Origin: Acanthochlamys bracteata
Taxonomy: Eukaryota > Streptophyta > Magnoliopsida > Pandanales > Velloziaceae
Assembly: GCA_019914995.1 (NCBI GenBank)
Contig: CM034145.1
Coordinates: 434,001 to 498,000, forward strand
Length of the DNA stretch: 64,000 nt
Direction: 5' to 3'
Part shown: piece by piece, positions 21,820-35,400 of the stretch
Position numbering within the stretch: position 1 is the stretch's first letter
Layout of the letters: the number at the start of each line of letters is the position of its first letter
Notes under the pieces: generated by a model
Seen by the model: the letters and a program-made list of their open reading frames with translations, nothing else
The model's database searches: none
Told to the model about the DNA's origin: nothing
Made by a program: the position numbers and the translations under genes

Positions 21820-24800
21820 CTATGCAGATTGTTTCTCATCTATCTTTAAAGAGTTGAGTCTACGTAATCTCTCATCGAGCTCAGCCATCACTGCTGGTTC
21901 CTGCTTCTTTCGATGCTTTGATATTGTGTTGGCGTTCATTGACCCGATTTTGTCAAAAGCTACCTGCCTCAAGAAGAAGGTGATCAAGATCATTTACTGC
22001 TCTTGGGTAGTTGGAAGCTAGAATCAGGTCAACAAAGACTCCTGCTTCTTGTGAAAAGCTTTTTTCTCCATCACAAACTTGAAAGAAGTAAGAAGATCGG
22101 ATTTTCGCTTACCTTCAGTAATTTATCCGGGTCATAAAGATGGGGGGTTGTGGTCTGTAGCATGTCTAGAACTTCTCCAATCTGGTGGGCCCTCAATAAC
22201 TCCTCTTCCTTCATCTGCAACAAAATCTCAACCCAGAAGTAAGCAAGATGAAAGTGGAAACTTACATATTCTTCCATATGCAAGATAATGGGTGAAATTG
22301 AGCTAGCTCTATTTGCCCCACACAGGTAAATGGGAGAGTTATATGTTAAAGCTGGCTAAATTGAAGAAATGTGCGATGTTGGATTAAGGAAGTTAAAGTA
22401 TTAAATCTGTACCTTGAAGATTGCAAGAGCTACATTAAACAACACCTTTGCCCCTTCATTGAAGAGAATATCCCAAACACGCAAGGTTGTCTGCAGTAAA
22501 ACAGAAAAATAATAACATAGTTATGCATATCAGAGTTGTACTTAGAAACTTGCTTTGAAGATGCACGGTTTTGTATGCTGTCCTTTGAAATCATTACTTC
22601 AAAAACAATACACTAGTATTAATCTCTATGTTCATATGCCGTATACGACCATGTACAGGAACACTTGCATATGGAAGATACCATTGAGAAATGATGTACA
22701 GATTTCTTCTTTGTTTTTTGTGCGTGTGCGTGTGTGTGTGATTCAGAAGGGACCGTAATAATCAGCAAGTAATATATCATGCAGATGTTTCTATGAATAC
22801 AGCATAAACTGTTCAGCACATAGTACCTATCACCTAGAGCTTTACTTGAAAATGGCAGCATATTTTAAAAATACCAATGAGCTAATGCTGCTATGCAATA
22901 TGCACTAGATGCAGTTTGACTACTGTAATGAATTGCAGATCACTTAGCGTCCATCTGACCTCTGAGGGCAAGCTCTTAGAGAACAAGCAGAGGAACCACT
23001 CAGTCGCTACAAGGGAGACATCAAATTCCATTGCTTCTAAGCGAGCAGCGATCCTGTTAATGTTTTGGGACTCAATAATGCACCATGATAATGGTACTCA
23101 GATATAACCAGGAGAAGCTAACTAATTCATAAATTGCAATGTAAATGCCGAAGAATCAAATCCACCTTGGGCATTTTTTGGCAAGCAAATCTTTGAACAC
23201 CCTCTGCTCAACATGACAACCTGAAAGGTTATCAGTGTAGCAGTTGCTCACCAATACATTTTCCAAGAGAACAGCAAGCATCCAGAAAGCATCTTCTTCT
23301 GTTTTCATAACTAGCAACAACAAGGCAGCTACATAATTTAGACCCTGTGACATCATTAATGGAATGGATCATTCACACTTCGTAACTAAATAATATTAAT
23401 GACAAGATAAAATTTAATAATAATAAAAGAAGACTTACCTGGCAATAACCAACTTCTGAGTCTCGGAAAGAATATCCAACAAGGACACGCCGCAGTGATG
23501 CTTGGCCTTCAGGAGTATCCAGCCAAGGATGACTTGGAAAGGTTCGAGGGAGATCCTTTATATATAGAGAAAAAAATATGAGAATATATTACATTTAAGA
23601 CATCTCCTGACATAAAAAAATACAAGTGCTGTTGTAATTGTGTTTCATGTAGTTTATGTCGAGAGACGTACATCAAAGATGCACTGTGTTGTCCGACTGA
23701 GCATGCTTGTCTTACCACAACATAACAAGAGAAAAAGAAAAATCGCAGATATTTATGATCTGATCGGACCTATCCAGCTAAACAGAGGAAAAACCTCATC
23801 AAAATAGCTTGTCATCTGGTGATAAATATACAAGCAACAAATCATGAGGTTTTCTAATAATAACAATTTCAAATTGGTAACCATAGATAACATTCATGTG
23901 GCATGAGTTTGCTCCTGAATAGCTCATTGAAGAGACTACAAGCATGTCAGAACAGTTACAGATGCTACTTTAGTAAAACGCTCAAAAGTATACAAACTGG
24001 TAATTAATAAGCACAAATCATTTCCATCTTCCGAGCATCCTTTTCTCTCTATAAATGGGAAATCCTAACACTACGAATGTCCCTGATGCATCCTGACCTA
24101 TATGAAAGAGCCAATGACAATACAACAGTTATTTCTGTTTGGTGATGAAAAACATTCAAGAACATGCCCACTACGAATAGGAACCAGGATCTGATCGAAT
24201 ATAAAAGAAGATTATGTTTTTTATAACAAATTAAGTCAGTCAATCCTTGTGATGTAACAACTACTTATATGCCTTCTTGAAGAAAATTAGTGTTATTGCA
24301 CCTAACCTTGCAATTCTTCGCATCTAATACCAACACTAAGATAGGACGATACCAGCCATAATATCAATGCAAAATAAATTGGCAATTCATAGATTTTAAA
24401 ACTCTTAACTATATAATGCATCCACGAGAAGCTTACATGATCAATCTGCTTTGTAGCAGGAGTGACCTTCCCCTCTGTAGCTCTGATCAAATCATCATAA
24501 TAGCTCTCAGGTACCGTCGACCGTTTCTTTGCTGCACCAGATACAGCAAGCCACACCTTGGGGCGCAATAATGGAGGCACACCTTTCCTTATCAATTTCT
24601 TCAATGTCATTGTGTTTGCTATCGTGTTGGCAATCACCGTGAGCCGCAATGTGGGAACGGCAGCGATCCCCTCGCTGTTGAGCGATATCTGTGGCTGCAG
24701 GTACCAATTGGCACCTTTACTTGCTTCCATTTCCCACCAAACCCTAGCTTGCTGCCTCACCCTCTCCGTTACCTCATTCATAACATTCACATCATCAACG

Positions 24801-24991
24801 TTGCCGTCTACTGTGAATCCATATAGGTCCTGGAATTTCACCATGAGTGTAGTTGTGTTGCCGCTCGCCTTCCTTGATGTTATGTGAGTGTTTGTGTCAG
24901 AGGCATTGCTTGAATTTGTGTTCCTTCTCCAATATGGCTCTGGAGAGTTGAATCCATGGCTAAGAGATCTCTGTGCTTGTGTTCCAAACAT
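21820..24991 (-). CDS. TBC-domain Rab GTPase-activating protein
   Basis: Seven exons on the minus strand (24437-24991, 23439-23555, 23166-23344, 22960-23053, 22413-22490, 22113-22214, 21820-21963) join in phase to 422 residues. The protein accelerates GTP hydrolysis on Rab GTPases in membrane traffic. The TBC domain runs from about residue 130. It has the arginine-finger motif I-x-x-D-x-x-R (IDHDLPR, Arg189) and the glutamine finger in GYCQ (Gln224), so it should be active. Other conserved parts are [31 protein letters not shown] and [16 protein letters not shown]. The basic C-terminus ends [19 protein letters not shown]. The frame is open 33 codons further upstream, but MFGTQ is the family's usual start, so I use 24991. 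All borders are GT..AG. Confidence 0.93.
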
Positions 24992-24999
24992 CTTCTCAC

Positions 25000-27900
25000 T
25001 TGATTCCTTGAAAATGGTCGTGGGATTACTCAAAGAAACAACATTTAGTGTCCCAAATTGACGAAAGAGCAAATCTTTGAAGTAAAGCAAGCAATGATCA
25101 AGAATGGAGCTTTGTTAATGCATGATGAAAGAAAATGCGGATGGTCTGTGACATGATTACAGAGAGAAATTTGGGGATGATGATGGATTAAGATTAGATT
25201 TTGAATAGAAAAACAATGTTTTTCTCAACAATGGCATCATTAGTGTGCAAAATTGTAACTTTTTTGAGGAAGAAGTTGAAAACTTTTTGGGGGATTGATG
25301 ATAGATGGGTTAGGTGAAGAAGAAATGGTGGTGGAGAAGATCAATTAAAAATATGCTTTCGAGAATTGGAACCAAAACTGAAAGCAGAATGCTTACATAA
25401 GGAAACAAAAACAGAAAGATCCCAGTTTTCGTTTTCTAAGGAATAGGAACATTGCTATCGGATGAACAAGGGATTTGATAAAGATTTAGAACCCAATTAA
25501 AAACAAAATTATCCAAAGTCTTTCTTTATTTATTCTTCTATATTGAAAAATTACATCCAAAAAACAAAAAGTTTCTTGGAATGTTCTAATTTCCCAAATA
25601 TTTAGAATTTTACCATTACTAATTTTGATTGATTAGAAGACGGTGTGAGAAAATTTCTCCTAAGGTCATATTTTGGGAATTGTTTTTTCTAATTTTTATT
25701 TTATGCTTTTTATAAAATTTCTTAAATTTTAAAAATTTTGAAAAAATATAAAAAAATTTACATTATAAAATTTTTTTATTAGTTATTTTTATTAACATTT
25801 TAAAAAAATAAAAATTATTTTTCAAAAAATTTTCTTTTGAAAAACTTTTTGTTATAAGTATTCTTAAATATTTTCTTAAAATACAGTAATCCACTCGTTT
25901 TTCTCCGTAGTAACTACACATGCATGAACTCGACGGTGAGAAAAATAATAACAACAATGAAATAATATAATCAATCGTGAAAAGAAGTAGCCATCTAATC
26001 GAATCATGTGAAATCCATTAGAGAACTTTCACAGATGGAGCACGTTCTAAAAGTGCCCCTTTCTCATGTTGAGTCATTCAGACCGTATTTTTTCAACAAA
26101 AATTTTTAATTTTAATTTTTAATATATATTTTATATATATTTAAAAAATTAAATTTTAAAAATATAAAAATTTTATATAATGAAAATTTATAATATATTT
26201 TTATTTTTTTAAAATAAAAATAAAACTTATTTTAAAAAAAAAATATTTTTTATTTTAAAAATATTTTATTTTTTAAACAATTTTAAATTTTACTCAATTG
26301 TAGACGAAAAAGAAATGGTCTTCGATCAAAATCTAAAATAAAAACTTTTCCTAATAACTTGTTTTAAATACATCAAAGGGAGATCTCTAAAGTAAATTTC
26401 GTAAAAGAAAATTTGATAAAAAAAACTTGATAAAAATAAAAAATATAAAGTAATAGCTTAAATATTTTTAGTAATATTTAAAATAAAATTTTAATAAAAA
26501 TAAATTTTAATATACAAATAAGATAAATTTTAGTGTGATTGAAATACATAAAATAATCTAAACTTTAAATAAAAAAGGAAAATAAAAATTACTAATATTA
26601 AAACACGTTTTGAGTGCGTGTTTAATTTATAAAATATGAATTTTACTGAATTAAATTTAATGAAACTAACTTCGAAAAATGTGAATTCAAAATAGTTTGA
26701 TTAAAAAATTGACATGTAAAGGTTATTTTAAATTCAAATTTTAAAAAAAAAAGTAAGTTTGGTAAAATGGAAACAATTCTAAGCTGCTTCAGCAAAGGTA
26801 ATAAGCTAAACGTTTGTACAGTGTACCAATTAAACACATGAAATTTTGAGTTGCATCTTTAAGATTTGATAATATGCAATATCGGCCCACCTATATAGTT
26901 TTATATAAGTATAGAAGCCAAAAGTTTTTCCCGAGCAACACCGATTTGTGAGTTTTTGTATTGCAATAAAGGTCCGTCAAATTAGTTTTTCATAATTTTA
27001 AGCCAAAGCTTTTGTTCAATAAAAAAAGACTTAAATTGAGATTTAGATGGAATTTTACTCAAAAAAAATTTTTACTTAAAATCGAAATTGTTTAGGTGAA
27101 CTAAAATCATAAAATCGTAAGATTTTAAGATTTAAATCGAAATTTTGATAACCTTGATTTCAATAAACTACAACTATGCACACAAAATAATTAATTGATA
27201 CATGACATATTCGCATTTTTGATAAAATAGTTCAAATCTTCAATTAATTATTTTATTAAACTCGTGAAGTATAGCCCACAGTAAAGCCCATGTTCATATG
27301 CTAGTCGGGCTAACGCCCATTCTATCAAATAAAATCCAATTGGTTTCACAAACCCAAATGCTTAGGCCCAAGCCTTCCGAAAAGATTGGCATCAACCGTT
27401 AACTCGGCTAACCTCATTTGTGATATATATATATATATATAAAGGTACTTTTTTTGAGAAATATTTTTAGATATTATTTTTCAGTTTATGATAAAAAAAT
27501 ATCCCTGAATTTAATTTCTACTCGTTAGGTATTATAATTTAAAATATCGTAATAATTTTTTAGCTTAATTAGATCATGAATCGAATTTCATCTAATTATT
27601 TGATCACGAAAGCATAAATAAGAATTCTAAAATATATGAATTATTTTTTTATGTCATCTTAACAACTGGACAGATAAAGATCAATTTGTTTTTCTATTAA
27701 GCAAAAATTTTGTCATAATAATTTTAATTTCTAATTTTTGTATCATGTGAAAGTAGATTTAAAAGTCATCCCAATTATAAATTAAAGAAAGAATTACAAA
27801 TTATTTAAGTATAATGATAGAATTATAAATTATTGGTAGTATATATATATTTCTTAGTCTAGTCATAATGGTCTTGAATTGTTTAAATTGTTTGGTCATG

Positions 27901-28900
27901 AATAGTAATGAGTTCAAATTTCTGTAACTCGATAGGTTGTAACTATTGAAGACGCATATAAAAAGACTAGAGAGGGAAAGTTATCTCCTAACTGGGCCAC
28001 CAAATCTAGTAGTCATGTCTTTTCAAGTTCACCACCCTGAAAGCAACTTCTCTTTGCTAACCAAAATCCAAGTGGTACACTTCCAACAAAAAAAAATAAA
28101 TAAATCAAAATCAAAATAGTTTTACGAGTGCAATCATATGATTTATTGTTTTGCGAGTTAATAGAAAATTGAATTAGTCAAATAAGAAACAAAATTTTAG
28201 GATTCCCATATGTTTCATAATTACATAAAATAATAATTAATTAAATTTGAATAATTAGCTACTTAATTATTTGCTTTTTAGTTTTTTTCAATATAAACGA
28301 GAAAATCTCAATCAATTGCTTGCTTCTGAATTAAAAATAATTTAAATGAGTTAATTTAATTTAACTGAATAAAAACTAATTTGTTAATCAATTAATTGAT
28401 TATAGTTTTTGTTTGGGGGTCGTGTGTGTGGGACCCGAGTGCCTTTTAAACCGGCTTGGACGCGACCAAAGCTGTCGGTCTGTTCTTGAATTCCGAATCC
28501 CCACACAGACCCGTACGTGCGGGTCTCACCTACTGCAATTACTATTATACCCCTCCTGTGGTTCGTAATTGACTGGTCTACCCTTTCCTTTAATTTTTTT
28601 TAGACATGATTCTTAAACTTTGGTTTTTTATTTTTAAAACTTAAAACTATGAAACTAGTGAGAGTTCCAATTTAAGACAATAGATTAAAGTATGATAAAA
28701 AGTCAATGATCTCATTTATTATTCATTAATAATTTAATCAAAATAACAATAACTGTGTCAAATTATTATTTTTTTGAAAGATAGTTTGGTAGTTTACTAT
28801 CTATAATCACCATAATAAACTAAAAATTGAATGCTAAATTGAACTTTTTAAAATTGAATTTAAAAGAATTTGAATTCATAAAAAATAGATAAAAAATAAA
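25000..28900. other. Intergenic; 5' flank of the Rab GAP gene, then AT-rich DNA
   Basis: Bases 24992-25500 are the leader and promoter of the Rab GAP. AT-rich element-like tracts lie at 25670-25890 and 26085-26290. Bases 27250-27420 are a short GC-richer patch ('gcccatgttcatatgc') without a frame. Bases 28415-28590 are GC-rich with 'gtgggacccgagtg' and 'gggtctcacc' and look like a promoter for the transcript near 29 kb. No gene is seen. Confidence 0.55.
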
Positions 28901-29211
28901 TTTAATTTGATATAAAAATTGTTTATCAAATTGTAACCCTAATGTTATGCTTATATGTAAACAAAACACTAGCTAGAGCTAACTAGGTTCCTTTCAAACT
29001 AAACAACACGAAGAAGATAACAATAACAACAAGAAGAAAAAAAAAAAAAAAACCCTATACTGCTACTTTTCTCTTATATATCACAGTTTGACACACTGAA
29101 CGAGTACCAACAGGACCCCTTCATTCTCTCACTTGTCCTCTTTCAGTTTTCCTTCTTCTTCTTCTTCTTCAATACTCGATCGCCATTGTTGTCCAACAAC
29201 AACTAACAACA

Positions 29212-29340
29212 ATGAAGGTCATGATCATGGGATGGTTTAAATTTTCTTCTGAAGCAGCAGCAGCAGCAGCAACGATCATGAATAATGATTCATGTTACAA
29301 TAAGGTTTGTTATTGCAGAAGAATATTCCGGCGATGTTGA
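29212..29340 (+). CDS. Possible small ORF (42 codons) in a CT-rich leader context
   Basis: ATG at 29212 has a good context (AACAATGAAGG) and follows a TATA-like 'cttatatatcac' at about 29074 and a long CT-rich, leader-like stretch (29150-29175). The frame reads MKVMIMGWFKFSSEAAAAAA, then TIMNNDSCYNKVCYCRRIFR and RC before a stop. The Ala run is a (CAG)n repeat. I do not recognise the peptide, and it is not a DVL/RTFL peptide. It could be a genuine short peptide gene, an upstream ORF of a longer transcript, or a non-coding RNA. Confidence 0.3.
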   Translation: MKVMIMGWFKFSSEAAAAAATIMNNDSCYNKVCYCRRIFRRC

Positions 29341-32300
29341 ATTCGATCGTCGTCGGTAGTTGTGGCGTACATGGGAAAGCCAGGCATTTCGTCTACTTCT
29401 TCCTCTCCTTGATCTTATTAATTTCTTATAATTATTACTAGCTAGCTACTAATTACTTAGTTATTTATATATGTCTACTTAATGTATGTACTCATTTCGT
29501 TTCAAGTTTTTATTTCCTTAATCTTTCATTATAGTATAGAAGATAATCAACGAGAGAGGATTTCGAATTTGAAGGCGATTGATTGGAAGGAGAAAAAAAA
29601 ATTTGTAATAATATTGATTTCCACTGCTTTCCCTTGTATAATTAACTTGAATTTTTATTTTTCATTTACTTTCTCTTTACCATATATATTTTTTAACTTC
29701 TTCTTAAAAAATTATATATAGCTATATTTATGTTATTTCATGAATTATAATTACATTTTTATATTCAATAGATATCATATGATATTAGCTAGAGGAGCCC
29801 GGTATCCTCCACGCAACCTCGTAGTACGTAGTCAAATTGTTCGTATATATAATAGCTACAAATAAGCTATATAATAATAACAACAAAAAGTTAGGTATAT
29901 ATAAACCTCATAATAATTAATTTAATATTTCTTTTAAGAAAAATATATTTCAGCAATAATATTAATAATTAACAAAGATAACGAGAGAGTATTTTGCGTT
30001 TCATTTCAGAAAAATAATTTTTAATTTTTTAATTTATATCTTTTAAATATATTTTTTTATGAGTTCGCAGAAAATTTATTCAATATTTTAAAAAGTATAA
30101 AAAATTTATATAGTAAAATATTTTTATTATCTATTCTTATTAATTTTAAATAAACATAATTTTTTTTTAAAATTTATTTTATAAAATTTACGTTTTAAAC
30201 CACTAAGTCTATTAATTATTTCAACTGCAATGTGTAATTATCAAGTTCTAATTAAGGAAATGATTTTTTTTGGTTTACTTCTCATTAGTTAGATATTAAT
30301 ATAACTTATTAGGTTCCTCGAGAAAATGGCATCCAAAGTGAGACTTGAACCATTATAAGTATATAAATAAATAATTAAAATCATGCATATTATTGTTATA
30401 ATTAAGTATCAAGGTTACGGTTGTTGGTGAAAAATATATAGAATTTGATTCTTCTAGATAATATGTAATCACTCAATTAATGTTGTTAATTGATTAATAA
30501 AGCTTGTTTGAAATTTGTAAGAAAAAAAAAATTTTTTTTGGTAGTTTGTGTTGGTTGTTTGGGTTTTCTCCTTCGCATTTGAAAAGTATGCGCCTTGCAT
30601 TGCGCTCTAGGGAGCGAGACAGTTCGTTCAATTTTAAACCTACTTCCCTTCTTCTTCTTTGACTTTTAATAATAGCGTATTTTAAACACACATAATTTCA
30701 TTTTTTTCTATAATATTTTAAATTCTAAATAATTTTTATTTTCTAATTGTATAAGTAATTTAGAATTCAGAACTTCACTTTTTCTAAAAATAAAATTTTC
30801 TAAAAATTATAATTCTAATTTTTTTATTTAAATATTTTTCAATATAATTATATTTTTTAATTTTTAATATATTTTTAAAAATTATTAAAATATAAATACT
30901 GAATTTTATTTTTAGTTTATTTTTCAAAATTTTTTTTTTTTCACTTTCATAAAATTTAATTATGAATATTTAAATCACGCTCTAATATGAATAAAATAAT
31001 CTTTTTTTACAAGTGCTTATAAACAAACCCCGATTTTCAATAATATTACCAAAATGCCGTAAAGCACTAAGATATGCTTCAATCATTATTATTCGCTGGA
31101 ACTGAAGTTTTAAAATTAAGTAAAAAATATAAATATGAAAATTTTAAATAAATTCATATTTACTTATTGACTTTGATTTCAAGTAGGTGAACATTGATTG
31201 AAATGGGGGGTGCAAAAGTTTTTGGTAACCAAATACAAATGTCCGTCCCAAGTCTTTTAAACGCAATCAATTAGTGCTTCTCGTTTATGTACAAAAGCAG
31301 GGACTCTTTTAAAAATATTAATTAAATAAATTGTTTTAAACTAAAAATATTTTTATTTTATCTTAATAAATACTCTATTAGTTTTATTTAAAATTTTACT
31401 ATGTAAATTTTATATATTTTAAATAAAATTTATAAACTATTATAAAATTTATTAAAAATAAAATTTTTCAAAAATGGAAGCCCTTAAGTAAAGCCTAGGT
31501 CTGGTCTAGCCTAAGAAAGGTAGACAAATGTGTTTAGGTAAGTGACATTGACGCACCATTCATCCTCAAATGCTGGCGCCTTTTGTCCTCTGGTGCCTTC
31601 CCCATACCTGCCCTCCTGCTATCTGACTCTGAATCATTCATTCATGGCTAAATTAATTAACGTCTTCGTCTGGGAACTGGAATCGGAATCCGAGATGAAA
31701 TACTAAAAACCAAATATCCGTATTTCAGCCAAGCAGTTCCGAGAGTTACCTGAACTCCAAGGAAGGGCATGCAAAATAGCATGACCAACAAGTGTTCCTG
31801 TAAGTGGCTTCCATAGAGATTAGAGACTTGCCCGCTGCGTTGTTGAGATGAGAAACCACAATGCGTGCGCCTTTGAAGTTTGAAAAGCCACTATAGAAAT
31901 GCTTGTACGACGAAGAACAAGAGAACATTATTCCGGAAAGATGACTGTGATGGACGGTACTATGCTATAATAATTCATGATTGTAAATGCTTTTTCATAA
32001 TTTAAGTGCTTTACACTGTTGAGTTGAGGACAAAAAAGAAAAAAATGGTCGTTCCCTAGGTTGGTCTCCCAGTTATAGCAGCACAGGAAATAGAAGGGGA
32101 TACACTGTAGGTAGCACATGTTCCATGAAACATGTGGTAGCACGCTAAAAATTTTTGACTTATTATACAGATGCTTATATCATTATCTTTCTATAAGCAC
32201 TTAAGAAAAAATTTGATCGCATATTAGCAAACTAATGCATTAGCAAGAGTGCTGCATTGAAGCACGAGCTGGCTGTAGAATTTAACTAACCTCAAAGATG

Positions 32301-32400
32301 ATTCCACAAATCTCACTAATTGGAGCTATGTAGAACTCTTCTACACTACTTCCGTTTCTTGAGGCATCGTCAACCCAAGCACAACTGATCACCGGTCATA
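29341..32400. other. Intergenic; AT-rich elements and 3' flank of the Sad1-like gene
   Basis: Bases 29995-30200 ('gcgtttcatttc' to 'tacgttttaaac') are a family II copy. Bases 30676-30985 ('gtattttaaacacacataat' to 'tttaaatcacgctc') are a family I copy. Bases 31480-32400 are less AT-rich and lie downstream of the minus-strand gene, probably as 3' untranslated or spliced 3' sequence. No protein family is recognised there. Confidence 0.55.
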
Positions 32401-32408
32401 AATTAGCA

Positions 32409-35400
32409 TCACTCATGCTTCTCATAAATTTGCATGTAGGCCTCTGAAAGGGCAACCATTTGAGGAAGGGTTTCCATAACATGGAGATCCCGGATTTCGT
32501 ACCTGAAAAGTGGAGAAAATGCTGCGTTTTTAACTTGACAAAATTAAAGTCGAGAGCTGTAAACCTTGCAGAAGTTTATGTACCATAATTCCTCTGATTT
32601 ACGCTGCACAAAAACTCTATAAGATCCCTCTCTTGGCTTGCCATCGCGCACTATGTTGGTTATAAGATCATACTTTGACCGCAGTTTTTCGTGAACATTT
32701 GGTGTGGGCAATGGAAGATAATCCTTCAATTCAAGATTCTTAACTGGGAAGTTGACTGGTTTAAAAAGGAGTAAACACATCGAAAAATCAACTCCATGAG
32801 ACCCCAACTACAGCAAAATGATATCCTTCCAGGACTTTAAACATTACCAAGTGTCGGATTCTTTTCTACAAAGTTATTCTTTGTAAATCTGCGCATAGGA
32901 ACAATAAGATACTTTGGAAGCTTGATGATACGATATCTCATCCTTGCAATGCATGGACGCACAACTTCTGTGACACACTCCCCGTCAAACTTCTTCAATA
33001 TGTTAAAGAGCGGCACCTGCAAACAACAGCGGAATCGTATGATCTTCCACAAAATTGAGTAGGCAAGGGATTTTCTCCAAAAATAAGCTAAGCTTTTCTA
33101 AGTTTCTCTCAATTTAGTTTCTGAATACCTATACAGAAAAGTACATATTTCAAACAAAAACTATACCAAAAGAAACTCAAAAGAAACCTTGAGAATTTGC
33201 GACATACTTTCAGTATTAGACCCATTACGTTGTTTATACGAAAACATAAAATACTCAATCCATGATAATCCCAGCCAAAATAAGCTGAATTTTCGCCCAT
33301 AACATATACCTGTGGAATAATATTTTTCTCCATTGCATCTTTGAAAAGATGTGGAGGAGGCAAGTCAAGGCCAAGCATCAGGAAAGGAACTGTAGATATT
33401 TCCCTAACAATGTTATCTTGTGACGTTCCACCATCCATAGCAGAACCATTTTTCAGATCCCCAGTACCATCTTTCTTCTCAGTCAGCTGTTTCCTTTGTA
33501 TTTCTTTGACAACTTCTAGCCTTCCCTGGCATACCCAGAGTAAAATACCAACGCACATCAGCATCTAAACCTAAAACACGAATCATAGTGGGAAACAAAA
33601 AATAGAGCCCAGGCAAAACTTTTAACCTGAAAGCAGTCATGAATGATGCTCTTGTTCTTTTCTTGTGATTTCTAAGCTCTTGATGAAGTCTGTTCAGTAA
33701 CCAAGACATAAATTCGACTAGATCTGATTGGACACCTATTTGGAACCTCTTGTTACCAGCTTTCATAACTGCTTGCAAGAACTCCTGGGGACTAACCTGC
33801 AAATTTGAAATGTCTAAGAAAACAACTCAATGAAGGTTAAATCTAGGCCATGACAAAACATAAATGATAAAGAAACAAAGCAAACCTGTCCTTCGAAGTT
33901 CCGATGCCAAACTTTCCGTGTAAGCTCTCCAAACCGATTGACAAGTGGAGATTTGCTATTTTCATAGTTTTCTGGGAGAAGAAAGAAGTTTCTCAAAGGT
34001 GTCACTCTCATTAAAGATGAACTATTACATTAACCAAATCAGTCTCCTTGATGTTATTAAGACCAACCTGAAGGAACGGAAAGACCAATTCTCCATAAGG
34101 ATAATTGTTGAAATTAAACATAAATAGGTATAGCAGTTTCTATTTAAATTTTTGGTGGATGTAGGTGAACCATTTAGTATAGCTAGTGTAAGTTGAAAAT
34201 GCATCAGAGCCAGTGTTGCAAGGATCATCAAGGTTATGACAACAAGAACAACAATCAAAGCACGGCAAAGCTAACTCACCATTCAGGAAGATAGTTAGAG
34301 CCATCAAGTGCCCTTGACCATTGCCTGTTTTCATTAAGGCGCAAAACCTGATCCTTCGTAAATCTGAGAAATGGGTGAGCAAAAACTTACATCAAGTGCA
34401 AGCTAACTGGTTAATAAAGCGAAGTTGCAATAACCGTATTGAGGCTGATCATTTCCTCATAACCTTGTTAATCACATAATGTTTACTAACATCAAGCATG
34501 GAATGCATCATTCCATTAGAACATGGTTGGACAGAAAATTATCCCCTCTTTGTTCATGAACTGCGCTTGTAAATCTGAAGAGCATATGCATGACGTTTTC
34601 CTCTCAAGCAGAAAGATGGACATCTGAATTTCTATACTTGCTTATATGATAATTCTCTATGTATGTACAAACCAGCTCTCAGACAAGAATTAGAAACTTA
34701 AGTTGCTTCAATCCATTTTACTTTCTAAGAAAACAATATTGAACATCAATATTCCGATATAAGTGCCACCACAGTCCCTATTCATCAATAGTCCTCAATT
34801 TGGATATTCTAGACTTTAGCTGTAAAAAGTGCCAAGCAATTGTTATAGAAGCTATTACATATTCTCTTTCCTTCTGGTACTTATATCAGCATATTTTACT
34901 AGCTCCAGAAGACATAAAATCCTGATAAAACAGACAAATTATCATATAAAAAACTTAATAATTCCTTCGACTTGCTCAAATCCATCACCTTATATTGTTT
35001 ATAGAAACAGCCATTACAGTTTACAACTTTAAAAAGTCAATCATATAATGCCTTCGGCACAGGACCTCGATAATTGCACTGCACGTAGGAAAGTTCATGC
35101 AGCTAGTCAAGGAAGACTCACATTTTGAAAGCTTTTACTCAACCATATAAGGCTCTGAAAATTTGGTACTAGCATGGCTTACAGCAATCAGTTTAATTTC
35201 AAATAACGAAAAAATAGTTTGGAAAGAATTAGTTTAGACACTGCTTTTTAATCAAATACATAACAGAGAACAATCATCCAATTGTTGAATCAGTACTGCA
35301 CTATAAGCTCACAAAAAGTAAAACTTCAGAAGCTTTTACCCTATGAAAAGTAAACAAATACTAACCTAGGGTTTAAAACATGTCGGATATCATCTACTGA

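Noticed and set aside
24558-24887. 109-codon plus-strand frame inside Rab GAP exon 1
   Set aside because: Antisense shadow of a conserved coding exon.
29212-29340. DVL/ROTUNDIFOLIA4-type peptide
   Set aside because: The conserved Arg/Cys/Trp pattern of that family is not present.
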